Positions 43,491 to 51,580 of a stretch of 64,000 nucleotides of DNA are shown piece after piece. How positions within the stretch are numbered: position 1 is the stretch's first letter; each line of letters begins with the position of its first letter. The translations under genes and the position numbers were made by a program. Origin of the DNA: Salinirubrum litoreum (GTDB lineage Archaea > Halobacteriota > Halobacteria > Halobacteriales > Haloferacaceae); NCBI RefSeq assembly GCF_020567425.1, contig NZ_JAJCVJ010000001.1:558001-622000 (forward strand), given 5' to 3'. Below the pieces are notes generated by a model that saw nothing but the letters and a program-made list of their open reading frames with translations, was not told the DNA's origin and did not search any database.

Positions 43491-43673
43491 ATGAGCGATC
43501 ACGACGACCACGACGACGGGCACGGCCACGGTCACGAGGACTGGGCGAATCCCGGCCCCGACCGCGAGACATCCCCGATGCAGGACTTCTCGACGCGCGA
43601 CGTCGGCGTCGGCTTCGCGGTGATGCTCGTCGGTCTCGTCGTCGTCTTCGGTCTCCCACTGGTGTTGGCGTAG
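43491..43673 (+). CDS. DUF7550-like His-rich single-helix membrane protein
   Basis: 60 residues. The N-terminus MSDHDDHDDGHGHGHEDW is a His/Asp-rich patch that could bind metal. TSPMQDFSTRDVGVG follows, then a single membrane helix (FAVMLVGLVVVFGLPLVLA) to the end. The pattern matches a small haloarchaeal family recalled as DUF7550. Function unknown. The ATG is fixed by the TATA box at 43461-43470. Confidence 0.75.
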   Translation: MSDHDDHDDGHGHGHEDWANPGPDRETSPMQDFSTRDVGVGFAVMLVGLVVVFGLPLVLA

Positions 43674-43796
43674 AAGACGGACACGTCGGCTTCCTACCGA
43701 ACCGGCGGTTCCGCAGTCGTCCCCGGTGTGCTCTCTTGACGGTGGCCAACGATCACCGCGAGTAGCTTTATTGCCGTAGCGCCGGTATTCGACGGC

Positions 43797-44732
43797 ATGT
43801 CATCGAGGAAGAAGGTCGTGCTCTCGCTGGACGCGGAGCTGATCTGGGGGTTTCACGACCAGGATGACATTCCGGCAGAACAGGTGAGACACGCACGCGA
43901 CTCGTGGCTCTACACACTCGACCTGTTCGACCGATACGGTGTTCCAGCGACGTGGGCGGTCGTCGGCCACCTCTTCCTCGACAGTTGTGACGGTGTCCAC
44001 GCCGACCATCCCGCCGGTGCGGAGTGGTTCGCCCGTGACCCAGGGGGAACCGCTACACCCGACTCGGAGTGGTTCGGGGGGGAGCTGATCGACGCGATCC
44101 GTGACAGCGAGGTCGATCACGACGTCGGGTCACACACCTTCTCGCACGTCGAGTTCGGGAGGTCGGACGTTTCGAAGGAGGTCGCCCGGGCGGAACTCGA
44201 GTACAGCGTCGGGGTAGCAGACGAGTACGACCTCGAGTTCGCGTCGTTCGTCTTCCCGAGAAACAACGTCGGCCACCGTGAGTTGTTGGCTGACTACGGG
44301 TTCTCGTGTTACAGAGGGGTCGCACCGGAACGCTGGTACGACGGGACACCCGTCAGGCGGATGGGAAAGTTCGCCACCTTCGCGCTCGGAACGGGGAGTC
44401 CACCCATCGTCGACCCGGAACTCGACGAGTACGGACTGGTCGACGTTCCGGCGTCCATGTATCTGTTCTCGTTCGAAGGACTGGCGAGTGACATCGCCGG
44501 AGGAGTCACCGGCGACCCCGTCGTCAGCCAGGTGGAACTCGGTCTCGACAAACTGCGAGAGCGAGGAGACGGAACGTTGCACCTCTGGTTCCACCCGAAC
44601 AACCTCACGAGCGCTGAGGATCGTCGGCGACTCGAACAGATCGTCTCGCGCGTCGCCGAGTACCGCGACCAGTACGACGTCGCCGTCCAGACGATGTCCC
44701 GAGTCGCCGACGAGGTGAGAGCCCGTGGCTGA
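43797..44732 (+). CDS. Polysaccharide-deacetylase-family (NodB-like) protein
   Basis: LSLDAELIWGFHDQDD near residue 10 holds the catalytic/metal Asp, and VGSHTFSHVEFG near residue 108 the metal-binding His-x3-His. RYGVPATWAVVGHLFLD and LHLWFHPNNL are further family segments. It should remove N-acetyl groups from a surface glycan or glycan precursor. No signal peptide, so it acts in the cytosol. 311 residues. TAGCTTTATTG about 30 bases upstream is the promoter. It overlaps the acetyltransferase gene by eight bases. Confidence 0.87.
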   Translation: MSSRKKVVLSLDAELIWGFHDQDDIPAEQVRHARDSWLYTLDLFDRYGVPATWAVVGHLFLDSCDGVHADHPAGAEWFARDPGGTATPDSEWFGGELIDAIRDSEVDHDVGSHTFSHVEFGRSDVSKEVARAELEYSVGVADEYDLEFASFVFPRNNVGHRELLADYGFSCYRGVAPERWYDGTPVRRMGKFATFALGTGSPPIVDPELDEYGLVDVPASMYLFSFEGLASDIAGGVTGDPVVSQVELGLDKLRERGDGTLHLWFHPNNLTSAEDRRRLEQIVSRVAEYRDQYDVAVQTMSRVADEVRARG

Positions 44733-45804
44733 GTACACGATCCGTCCGTACCGACCCGAGGACGAGGACGGGTTCCTCGCGCTCTTCGAGGTCGTCATGG
44801 GAGAGGAGAAAGGCGAGGACTGGTTCGCGTGGAAGTACGAGCACAACCCGTATCTGGACCACGTCCCGATGATCGTCGCACTCGACGGGGGGACGGTCGT
44901 CGGGTCGAGACCGCTCTTTCCACTACCGGTAGTGAGCGACGGCGAACGCAGTATCGCCCTCCAACCCGGCGACGCGATGGTTCACCCAGCGCACAGACGC
45001 CGGGGTGTCTTCACGCGGATGATAGAGCAGATGATGGAGACGTACTCCGGTGACCATCCGTTCTACTTCAGTTTCCCGAATCACCTGTCCTTGCCCGGAC
45101 ACCTCAAACACGGTAGCGAGGTCGTCTCCGAGCGGTCGTCGTACTACAGGATCGAGAACCCCGCGAGCATGGTCGGCCCGCAGACCGACCGGACGGCGGT
45201 CCGCCTCGCGGCGACGGTCGGGACACCGGTGGCGAGTGGATACTATCGAGTCCGTGACTTCCTCGCGAGGGGAGGACCGGACGTGACCGTCCGAGAGGAG
45301 TCCGAGCCACCGGTGGCGGCTCTCGCGACCCTGTACCGATCTGCGGTCCCCGACGAGATCCACGTCGCCCGCGACGAGCAGTTCTATCGGTGGCGACTCG
45401 GAAACCCGGACTGGGAGTACACCACGTACGTCGCCGACGGCGACGCGGGCCCCGAAGCGGCTATCGTCACCGGAACGTCCGTCGACGCCGATCCGACAGT
45501 GACGAGGATCACGGACGTCGTTCCCCTCGAGAACGCACCGGAGGCAGCACTCTCGGGGTTGATCGGTCGAGCGGTGTCGGAGCACCCGGAGACCGATCTG
45601 TTCGTGGCACCGCCGCAGGGAATCCCGGCCGCTGTACTCGGCTCGTTCGGGTTCCACGCGGACACGACCCCTCCGCTCTCGTTTCTCACGTCGCAGACGA
45701 CACACGTCGTACGCACTCTCACCGAAGACTGGACGCACAACGGGGCGACTATCACGGACCCGAACAACTGGGTCATGACGTTCATCGAGGTGGACACGAA
45801 CTAG
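44725..45804 (+). CDS. GNAT-family acetyltransferase
   Basis: Residues 1-150 are a GNAT domain: YTIRPYRPEDEDGFLALFE at the start and MVHPAHRRRGVFTRMIEQMM as the acetyl-CoA motif (R/Q-x2-G-x-G/V). The second half resembles a degenerate further GNAT fold (LFVAPPQGIPAAVLGSFGFH). 359 residues from a GTG that overlaps the deacetylase stop, so the two are co-translated. A pair that removes and adds acyl groups points to remodelling of amino sugars on surface glycans. The gap after it to 45989 shows only a weak CCTCCGGGAGG hairpin. Confidence 0.83.
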   Translation: MAEYTIRPYRPEDEDGFLALFEVVMGEEKGEDWFAWKYEHNPYLDHVPMIVALDGGTVVGSRPLFPLPVVSDGERSIALQPGDAMVHPAHRRRGVFTRMIEQMMETYSGDHPFYFSFPNHLSLPGHLKHGSEVVSERSSYYRIENPASMVGPQTDRTAVRLAATVGTPVASGYYRVRDFLARGGPDVTVREESEPPVAALATLYRSAVPDEIHVARDEQFYRWRLGNPDWEYTTYVADGDAGPEAAIVTGTSVDADPTVTRITDVVPLENAPEAALSGLIGRAVSEHPETDLFVAPPQGIPAAVLGSFGFHADTTPPLSFLTSQTTHVVRTLTEDWTHNGATITDPNNWVMTFIEVDTN

Positions 45805-45989
45805 GCTCGACACCCTCCGGGAGGTTCGCGCACCACGAGAAGACGACCAGAAGTAGAGAGACCGACACGAGTACGGACGATGGATCGGGGCTACACAGTC
45901 CCGAGTACCGTCGACCGGTGGAAGCGCGGATAGTGAAGTTCGCACGACGAGCCAGGTCACGGCAGAGTCCATCGCACGCGCACCGACAA

Positions 45990-46151
45990 CTACGCCTCGC
46001 CGGCGAGAAACCGCCGCAACTCCTCGCCACACTTCCGACACAACAGCACCGAGAGGTCTCCCTCCGCGTCCAGTACGTCCACCACGGCGTAGGTACTCGA
46101 CGGTGGTGGGTCGAGTGTCCTGCCGCACCGGGTGCAGTCGTGTGGTCGCAT
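45990..46151 (-). CDS. 53-residue zinc-ribbon protein
   Basis: Short gene starting MRPHDCTRCGRTLDPPPSST and ending in LLCRKCGEELRRFLAGEA. Two CxxC knuckles (CTRCG, CRKCG) 33 residues apart form a zinc ribbon. It lies 20 bases downstream of the SHOCT gene on the same strand and is probably in its operon. Small zinc-finger proteins are abundant in haloarchaea; the role of this one is unknown. The start is the only ATG that includes the first knuckle. Confidence 0.75.
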   Translation of the reverse strand: MRPHDCTRCGRTLDPPPSSTYAVVDVLDAEGDLSVLLCRKCGEELRRFLAGEA

Positions 46152-46171
46152 ACGGTCTCTCCGTCGGACGA

Positions 46172-46672
46172 CTATCGCTCCCGTACCGGTTCGCGCTCGC
46201 CGGTGTCGGCGACGTCGGGGTCTGTGGCGTCGGTGACGACCGTTCCGTCCTCGGTCACCTCGGGGTCGAGCGTTGCCCCCGGTGGTAGTTCGATGTCTTC
46301 GGTCTCCAGCAGTCGTTCGAGTCGGCGTTCGAACTCGACTTCGCCGATCTCGCCGCGTGCGTAGCGGTCCCGCAGTGTCGCCAGCGGATCGTCGTCGGAG
46401 TCGGTCTCGGTCGGTTCCGAGAGGGCCTCGGTGCCTGCGCCGGAGACGTCCTCCGACGCGGCGTCGGGCACGACAGCCGATTCTTCGTCGGTGACACCGA
46501 GCACGTAGACGAGGAACGCCGACAGCGGGGTGAGCAACAGCCAGCCGACGATCACCGCGACCGGGACGAGACCGCCGAACCCGAGAACTGCGAGAAGTGC
46601 GACGACCGCGAGTGTCCCGACTGCGAACACCGCCGGGAGCGTCTCCACGAGTCGCGCGGTAGCAGGGCGCAT
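46172..46672 (-). CDS. SHOCT-domain membrane protein
   Basis: Two membrane helices, residues 12-32 (AVFAVGTLAVVALLAVLGFG) and 36-58, precede an acidic linker and the SHOCT motif near residue 97-123 (DPLATLRDRYARGEIGEVEF then ERRLERLLE). SHOCT is a short C-terminal oligomerisation motif. Then a 40-residue acidic tail follows. 166 residues. GTTTTGTAG about 27 bases upstream on the coding strand fits a leaderless promoter. The zinc-ribbon gene follows within 20 bases. Confidence 0.83.
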   Translation of the reverse strand: MRPATARLVETLPAVFAVGTLAVVALLAVLGFGGLVPVAVIVGWLLLTPLSAFLVYVLGVTDEESAVVPDAASEDVSGAGTEALSEPTETDSDDDPLATLRDRYARGEIGEVEFERRLERLLETEDIELPPGATLDPEVTEDGTVVTDATDPDVADTGEREPVRER

Positions 46673-46825
46673 GCGATATCGTGATACAGCCGACTACAAA
46701 ACGACACCGGCGTACGGCAGCGTTCGCGGACGGGACGCCGGCGATAGCTTCCCAGCGGGACAGCGCTGGCGTCGGTCTCGCCGCGGAACAGGCCGACGAC
46801 GGTTTCGCCGCGGGACGAACACCGA

Positions 46826-48598
46826 CTACAGTTCCTCGACGTGCCGCACCTGCACCGCCTCGCCGCGCGTACTCTCGGTCATCTCGCGGCCGAACATCTC
46901 GGCCCGACCGACGCCGAAGGCTCGCGGCCCTTCGACGATCACCTCGTCGCCGACCCGGATCTCCTCGTCGGCGTCGACGACACCCGGCGCGAGGACCGAC
47001 CCGTGTGGCACGAAGCCGTCTATCTCGACGCGCTTCGTCGGCGCGTCCGAGTCGCGCCAGACGCGACCGCCCGCGAGCGTGAACGAGAGCGTCCCGTAGT
47101 TCGGCACCATCGTCGCCAGTTGCTCGTCGTCGGCGTCGCGGAGTTGGAGTTTCGGGTATCGGCTGGTGGTCTGCAGGTCCACGTCGGCGAACAGGTCGTC
47201 GCCGGCACCGTCGCCGAACTGGAAGTCGGCGATGGCCTTGACCGTGTTGTGCTGGCGCTCCCGCCGGGAGAACTTCAGGCCGCCCTGCAGCGTCGACATC
47301 AGGTTCGCCAGCGAGTCGGTCGTCGTCGGGTGATCCTCGACGGTGTACTCGAACGGCACGTCGACGTCCTCGTGATTTTCGACGCGCTCACAGATGTCGC
47401 GGTAGCCCTCGTCCGGCACGTGCGCGATGACGCGCGGGTAGTCGTTGCGCTGGAGATACCGGCGCAGGACCTCGGTGACGAACTGCTTCTCGTCTTCGGA
47501 CCAGCGACCCGTGACCACGGTGTCGTAGTGCTGAGCCGGGTAGGTGAGTTCGAGTTCCTGCGGGACGACGCCGATGGGCGAGGTCATCGACGCGAGGTGG
47601 GCACGGTACTGGATGGCGTCGTGGAACTGGCTGTGGCTCTGTGACTCGCTGTACGGCTTGCGGGCCGAACAGGGGACGAGGACGAGTGGCTCGTCGAAGC
47701 GGCTCCGGTACCGGGTCGTCACGCGCTCGGCGAAGCGCTGGATCTCGACCCGGCGGAGGGTGTCGGAGGAGGCGGCCGACAGTTCGTTGTTCCGGAGGAC
47801 GGGCGTGCGTTCCTCGACGTAGCCGTACTGCTGGTCGAACTCGCGGAACGCGGCGGTGAGCCACTGCTCGTGGCGGGCCTGTCCTTCCACGTAGTCGCGC
47901 AGGCGACCGTCCCGGATTCGTCTGCGGACGGTGGCGAGTTCCGATTCGAGGACGGCGACGTTGTGGTCTGCGCAGTCGGCGCGGTCGAAGTCGGCCGGGT
48001 CGTCGCGGTGGTCGGCACAGACCGGACAGGAGCAGGGCAGTTCGGCGAGGTCTTCGAGGAAGTACTCCCCCTCTCGGGTGAGGTACTTGCCTTCTCGGCC
48101 CTTCACCTTCGCCAGTTTCGAGTCGAGGAGGTCGACACCGCTGTAGACCAGCGTGGCGGCGTTGCGCGGGGTGGCGACCCCCGAGAGGTAGAGTGCGGTG
48201 TCGGCCGGGATGGACTCCCGGATCGAGACGATGGACTCCCGGAAGGCGCTCGCGTGGCCGACGAAGCCCGGCGCGTCCGAGACGACGTAGGCGTCCGCGC
48301 CGTAGTCGGCGGCGGTGTCCGTCGAGACGACGACGGCGCTCGGGTAGTCCACGTCGGGGTAGTCCACCGCGAACGACTCGGCGACTCGCTCGTCGGTGCC
48401 GGCCGGGAAGGCTCGGTGGGGGAGGATCGTCAGTTCGGACTCGTTCCCCTCGGGCAGTTCGCGTTCCTCGGGCCAGAGGCTCCCGGCGTCGTGGACGCGG
48501 TCGTCCACCAGCGCGGGTGTCGTCAGCCCCGGATGGAGTCGGACCTCGCCGATCCGGGCGGGTCCGTCCCGCGAGAGGACTTCGAAGTAGTCGGTCAT
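46826..48598 (-). CDS. arcS: Archaeosine synthase (alpha subunit)
   Basis: Converts preQ0 at tRNA position 15 to the archaeosine precursor, an archaea-specific tRNA modification. The TGT-like N-terminal part (GVDLLDSKLAKVKGREGKYL) has lost normal catalytic residues. CSCPVC near residue 210 with CADH downstream is the zinc site. The ArcS-specific core LVLVPCSARKPYSESQSH lies near residue 305, and a C-terminal PUA domain (EIDGFVPHGSVLAPGVV) binds RNA. 590 residues. No tgtA or QueE-like gene is near. Monocistronic. Confidence 0.92.
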   Translation of the reverse strand: MTDYFEVLSRDGPARIGEVRLHPGLTTPALVDDRVHDAGSLWPEERELPEGNESELTILPHRAFPAGTDERVAESFAVDYPDVDYPSAVVVSTDTAADYGADAYVVSDAPGFVGHASAFRESIVSIRESIPADTALYLSGVATPRNAATLVYSGVDLLDSKLAKVKGREGKYLTREGEYFLEDLAELPCSCPVCADHRDDPADFDRADCADHNVAVLESELATVRRRIRDGRLRDYVEGQARHEQWLTAAFREFDQQYGYVEERTPVLRNNELSAASSDTLRRVEIQRFAERVTTRYRSRFDEPLVLVPCSARKPYSESQSHSQFHDAIQYRAHLASMTSPIGVVPQELELTYPAQHYDTVVTGRWSEDEKQFVTEVLRRYLQRNDYPRVIAHVPDEGYRDICERVENHEDVDVPFEYTVEDHPTTTDSLANLMSTLQGGLKFSRRERQHNTVKAIADFQFGDGAGDDLFADVDLQTTSRYPKLQLRDADDEQLATMVPNYGTLSFTLAGGRVWRDSDAPTKRVEIDGFVPHGSVLAPGVVDADEEIRVGDEVIVEGPRAFGVGRAEMFGREMTESTRGEAVQVRHVEEL

Positions 48599-48748
48599 GG
48601 CGTGGAGTCGGCAGTGAAGGGGGAACTATCTTGCTTTCTCGGTCGGCCGACGGCGCAGTCTCGTCCCGCCTCGTCCCGTTCCACTCGCTGGTTCTGGCGG
48701 TGTCGCCGCCACACCGGGCTTTTTCCTGCCGGCGTCCCTGGACAACCT

Positions 48749-49261
48749 ATGACACGCGAGGCGGGAGAGACCGCCGAGGAGAGCGGGAGACCCGAGTTCA
48801 CCGGCGCGTGGGACCGCGAGTCGGTCGCCGACTTCCTCGCCGAGCACGCCATCCCGGTTCGACTCGCCTGCCGGCGGCCGAGTGGCGACCTCTGGATGCT
48901 CTCGCTGTGGTTCGAGTACGACGCCGAGGCGGGGACCCTCCACTGCGCGACGAAGGCCGACGCGGACGTCGTGCGCTTCCTCCGGGCAGACGCGGGCGTC
49001 GCCTTCGAGATTTCGACGAACCGCCCGCCCTACCGGGGCGTTCGCGGGGCCGGGACCGCCACGCTCGCGCCCGACGCGGAGAAGACTCGCCTGCGCTCCC
49101 TGCTCGACCGCTATCTCGGCGGCACCGACTCGGACCTCGCCGAACAACTGCTCCGCCCGGAACGCGAGGAGGTCGAGATCACGATCCGCCCCACGAGCGT
49201 CTACAGTTGGGACTTCTCGGAGCGGATGGCGAGCGAGGACAGCGACGAAAGCGAGGAGTGA
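48749..49261 (+). CDS. Pyridoxamine-5'-phosphate-oxidase-like flavin-binding protein
   Basis: PPOX-type split beta-barrel. Residues 18-140 show the pattern VADFLAEHAIPVRLACRRP, SLWFEYDAEAGTLHCATKAD and FEISTNRPPYRGVRGAGTAT, typical of F420- or FMN-binding general-stress proteins of this fold. The acidic first 20 residues and last 10 (ASEDSDESEE) are tails. 170 residues. The ATG at 48749 is the only start near this conserved part; the frame upstream is antisense to arcS. Substrate unknown. Confidence 0.82.
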   Translation: MTREAGETAEESGRPEFTGAWDRESVADFLAEHAIPVRLACRRPSGDLWMLSLWFEYDAEAGTLHCATKADADVVRFLRADAGVAFEISTNRPPYRGVRGAGTATLAPDAEKTRLRSLLDRYLGGTDSDLAEQLLRPEREEVEITIRPTSVYSWDFSERMASEDSDESEE

Positions 49262-49291
49262 CCGCCGGCGCGCCACTCACGTCCGACGATT

Positions 49292-49400
49292 CCGGCGCGC
49301 GCGAGTCCGACGCGCGCGAGGGACGACCGAGACGCGCAACGAAGTGAGCATCGCAGGGAGGAGGCTGGGGAGGTTCGAGGTGCGGTCGCTGTCGGCGGTG
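49292..49400. repeat. Dispersed GC-rich element 2, copy B
   Basis: Related to 17743-17839. It keeps CCGGCGCG, GCGCGCGAGGGA, the core GAGGCTGGGGAGG and GAGGTGCGGT. A GCGCGCG/CGCGCGC arm pair brackets AGTCCGA. Relative to copy A it has extra bases in the middle (ACGCGCAACGAAGTGAGCAT region) and no 24-nt tandem tail. The rest of the 324-base gap to 49585 holds only the CAATCTTATTTCC promoter of the next gene. Confidence 0.55.
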
Positions 49401-49585
49401 TAGGTACCGTTGCCCTCACGCCCTGCGACGTGGTCGAAAGACCGAACGCGACCGACAGTGGCACCCTCGCTCGTAGCCACTCCCCCCCTGTGCAGTCACG
49501 ATAGCCGAGTCTGCATACTGACGCGTCGGAATCTGTCACCCGGCGAGCAACGCAATCTTATTTCCTCGCCCGGCGTAGTCTCGTC

Positions 49586-50038
49586 ATGCACCGAGTCACC
49601 CGGAGTAGCGACGCCGACCCGACGGAGCGCCTGATCGCGGACGCCGAGTCGTGGCCGGGCGTCGAGACGGCGCCGCACCGGTTCTCGGCGACCGAGTTCC
49701 GCCTGTTCGGTCGGGAGTTCGGCCACGTCCACCGGGGCGGCGTGCTGGACGTGAACTTCCCGAAACCGGTCCGCGATCACCTGATCGAGTCGAAGTACGC
49801 GACGAGACACCGCTTCGCACCCGACACCGGGTGGACGACCTACGACCTCCGGACCCCGGACGACCTCGACGGCGGACTGTGGCTCCTGCGCCTCGCGTAC
49901 ACCTACCGACTGGCGACGAAGCGCACCCGACCGGAGGCCGAGGACCTGCTGGAAGACGTCGACCTCGACGCCGAGATACGAGCGCTGGGGCTCGATTCGG
50001 AACTGTCCGGCGTCTTCGAGCGTCTGCTGGCCCGGTGA
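49586..50038 (+). CDS. DUF5519/luciferase-domain-like small protein
   Basis: 150 residues. WPGVETAPHRFSATEFRLFG and EFGHVHRGGVLDVNFPKPVR resemble the DUF5519 (so-called luciferase domain) family; the later part (YATRHRFAPDTGWTTYDLRT, then GGLWLLRLAYTYRLA) agrees. Despite the name, no light reaction is implied. Function unknown. The ATG at 49586 follows CAATCTTATTTCC at a leaderless spacing. It lies between the two dispersed elements of locus B. Confidence 0.72.
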   Translation: MHRVTRSSDADPTERLIADAESWPGVETAPHRFSATEFRLFGREFGHVHRGGVLDVNFPKPVRDHLIESKYATRHRFAPDTGWTTYDLRTPDDLDGGLWLLRLAYTYRLATKRTRPEAEDLLEDVDLDAEIRALGLDSELSGVFERLLAR

Positions 50039-50132
50039 GAACGCTCGCAGTCGAAGGTTCGGTGAACGGCATTACGTCTGGACCCTCCAGCGAGTGCCGT
50101 CTGTCAGTCCCGACGCCGGTCGTCGCCCCGGT

Positions 50133-50265
50133 CTGGACTCCGGCAGTCGCAGTGCGCCCCAGGCCTCCCCGACTACTGGCGAGGCGGGCTGCGAGGTGGT
50201 CCTCGCCGTCGCTCGGACACACCTCGGGGCCGGTCGCCAGCAGATCGCGTCCGCTCGGAGTCCGG
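50133..50265. ncRNA. Dispersed structured element 1, copy B
   Basis: Homologue of 17557-17690. The outer helix pairs 50135-50142 (GGACTCCG) with 50256-50263; the inner hairpin pairs 50192-50198 (CGAGGTG) with 50220-50226. Relative to copy A, the outer helix changes one A-T pair to C-G, and the inner helix changes C-G to G-C and A-T to T-A, always keeping pairing. The words GTCGCTCGGACA (loop) and CGCCAGCAGATCGCGTCC are unchanged. It is followed by four tandem GCGTCTC heptamers (50290-50317). No gene overlaps it. Confidence 0.6.
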
Positions 50266-50289
50266 GGCTGTCGGAGGGTCTCCTGCTCG

Positions 50290-50317
50290 GCGTCTCGCGT
50301 CTCGCGTCTCGCGTCTC
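50290..50317. repeat. Heptanucleotide repeat (GCGTCTC)x4
   Basis: Four perfect copies, ending six bases before the stop codon of the thioesterase gene. A 7-nt microsatellite in a 3' flank can vary in copy number without affecting a reading frame. Confidence 0.85.
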
Positions 50318-50322
50318 CAGGG

Positions 50323-50823
50323 TCAGACTTCGCTCCCGTCCCAGTCGTCCATGCGCTCCACGACCGCCTCCAGTTGTGCGGCGCGTTCGTCGATGGCCCG
50401 GTCCCGCAGGGCGGCCTCGTCGTCGGTCGGACACGACAGGCGCGGGACCGGAGTGGGTCGACCGTCGTCGTCCAGCGCGACGAAGGTGAAGAAGGAGGTG
50501 GTCGTCTGTCGTTCCTCGTCGGTCTTCGGGTTCTCGGCGCGCACGTCGACCTTCACGTCGATGCTCGTCCGGCCGACGTTGAACACGTAGGCTTCGATGA
50601 CCGCCACCTCGCCGAGGTCGATGGCGCTGATGAAGTCCACGTGGTCCATCGACGCGGTGACACACTGGCGGTTCGAGAAGCGCATCGCCGCGATGGCGCC
50701 GCAGATGTCCATCCAGTGGAGGACCGCACCCCCGAGCGCCCGCCCGAGGTTGTTCGTGTCGTTCGGCAAGATGAGTTCCGTCATCTCGGTGTGCGACTCC
50801 GCGAGGGTCGCTGTGTCAGACAT
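50323..50823 (-). CDS. Acyl-CoA thioesterase, hotdog fold (YciA/ACOT type)
   Basis: Hydrolyses acyl-CoA. LILPNDTNNLGRALGGAVLH with MDICGAIAAMRFS after it is the hotdog family motif (N-x-G-x2-GG and the Asp/Thr site). CVTASMDHVDFISAIDLGEV and VFNVGRTSIDVKVDVRAEN follow, and a C-terminal helical tail adds about 35 residues. 166 residues. GTGCTTATCAG about 27 bases upstream on the coding side suggests a leaderless promoter. It is divergent from the second Lrp/TRASH regulator. Confidence 0.88.
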   Translation of the reverse strand: MSDTATLAESHTEMTELILPNDTNNLGRALGGAVLHWMDICGAIAAMRFSNRQCVTASMDHVDFISAIDLGEVAVIEAYVFNVGRTSIDVKVDVRAENPKTDEERQTTTSFFTFVALDDDGRPTPVPRLSCPTDDEAALRDRAIDERAAQLEAVVERMDDWDGSEV

Positions 50824-50968
50824 GGCCCCGTCTTCGTCCGGCGCTCTGATAAGCACCTGCGGTCGGTGCGTCTCGCTCGCTTCGTCACCCTGCTCCTCGC
50901 TTTCGCTCGCGCTCGGTCGCTCCCGCCAGCGACCAAACCCTCTTGTCGGCTCACGAGCCACTCTCGGT

Positions 50969-51559
50969 ATGCGCACCCTCGACGAGACGGACCTCAAGAT
51001 CCTGCGCCTGCTCTCCGAGGACGGCCGGAAACCGTACAGCGAGATCGGCGACAGCGTCGGTCTCTCCGGGCCGGCGGTCTCCGATCGCGTCTCGCGTCTG
51101 CGAGAACTCGGCGTCATCCGGGGGTTCACCGTGGACGTGGATCGTTCGACGCTCCGGGACGGCACGCCGATGCTCCTCCGACTGTCGGTCGTCCCCGACG
51201 ACGTCGAGTCGGTCGTCGCGACACTCGGCGAGAGCGAGGAGACCGAGACGGTCTACACGACCGCGGCCGGCGACGTGGTGGCGCACGTGAACCTGCCGAC
51301 GACCGACGCCCGGTCGTGGCTCCTCGACACTGTCTCCGGAGACGCCGTCCGGTCGTTCGACGCCGACCTGTTGACGGACGTCGAGACGACAGACGCGGTC
51401 GCCGGGACCGACTTCGCGCTCTCCTGTGCGGAGTGTGGCAACACGGTCACCGAGGAGGGCGTGACGACGCGGGTCGGCGACGACCTCGTGAGCTTCTGTT
51501 GTTCGTCGTGTGAGTCACGCTACCAGGAGCGGTACGAGGAGTTGAAGCAGGGCGTCTGA
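50969..51559 (+). CDS. Second Lrp/AsnC regulator with TRASH domain
   Basis: Same architecture as the regulator at 13647: HTH (LDETDLKILRLLSEDGRKPY then LSGPAVSDRVSRLRELGVI), a mid sensor domain and a C-terminal TRASH motif CAECG...SFCCSSCE with four or more Cys. 196 residues from the ATG at 50969. No metal-transport gene is adjacent, so its regulon must be in trans or include its divergent neighbour, the acyl-CoA thioesterase. The extra Cys (FCCSSC) may alter metal preference. Confidence 0.87.
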   Translation: MRTLDETDLKILRLLSEDGRKPYSEIGDSVGLSGPAVSDRVSRLRELGVIRGFTVDVDRSTLRDGTPMLLRLSVVPDDVESVVATLGESEETETVYTTAAGDVVAHVNLPTTDARSWLLDTVSGDAVRSFDADLLTDVETTDAVAGTDFALSCAECGNTVTEEGVTTRVGDDLVSFCCSSCESRYQERYEELKQGV

Positions 51560-51580
51560 GTCGCCGACAGGGTTAGGCGG

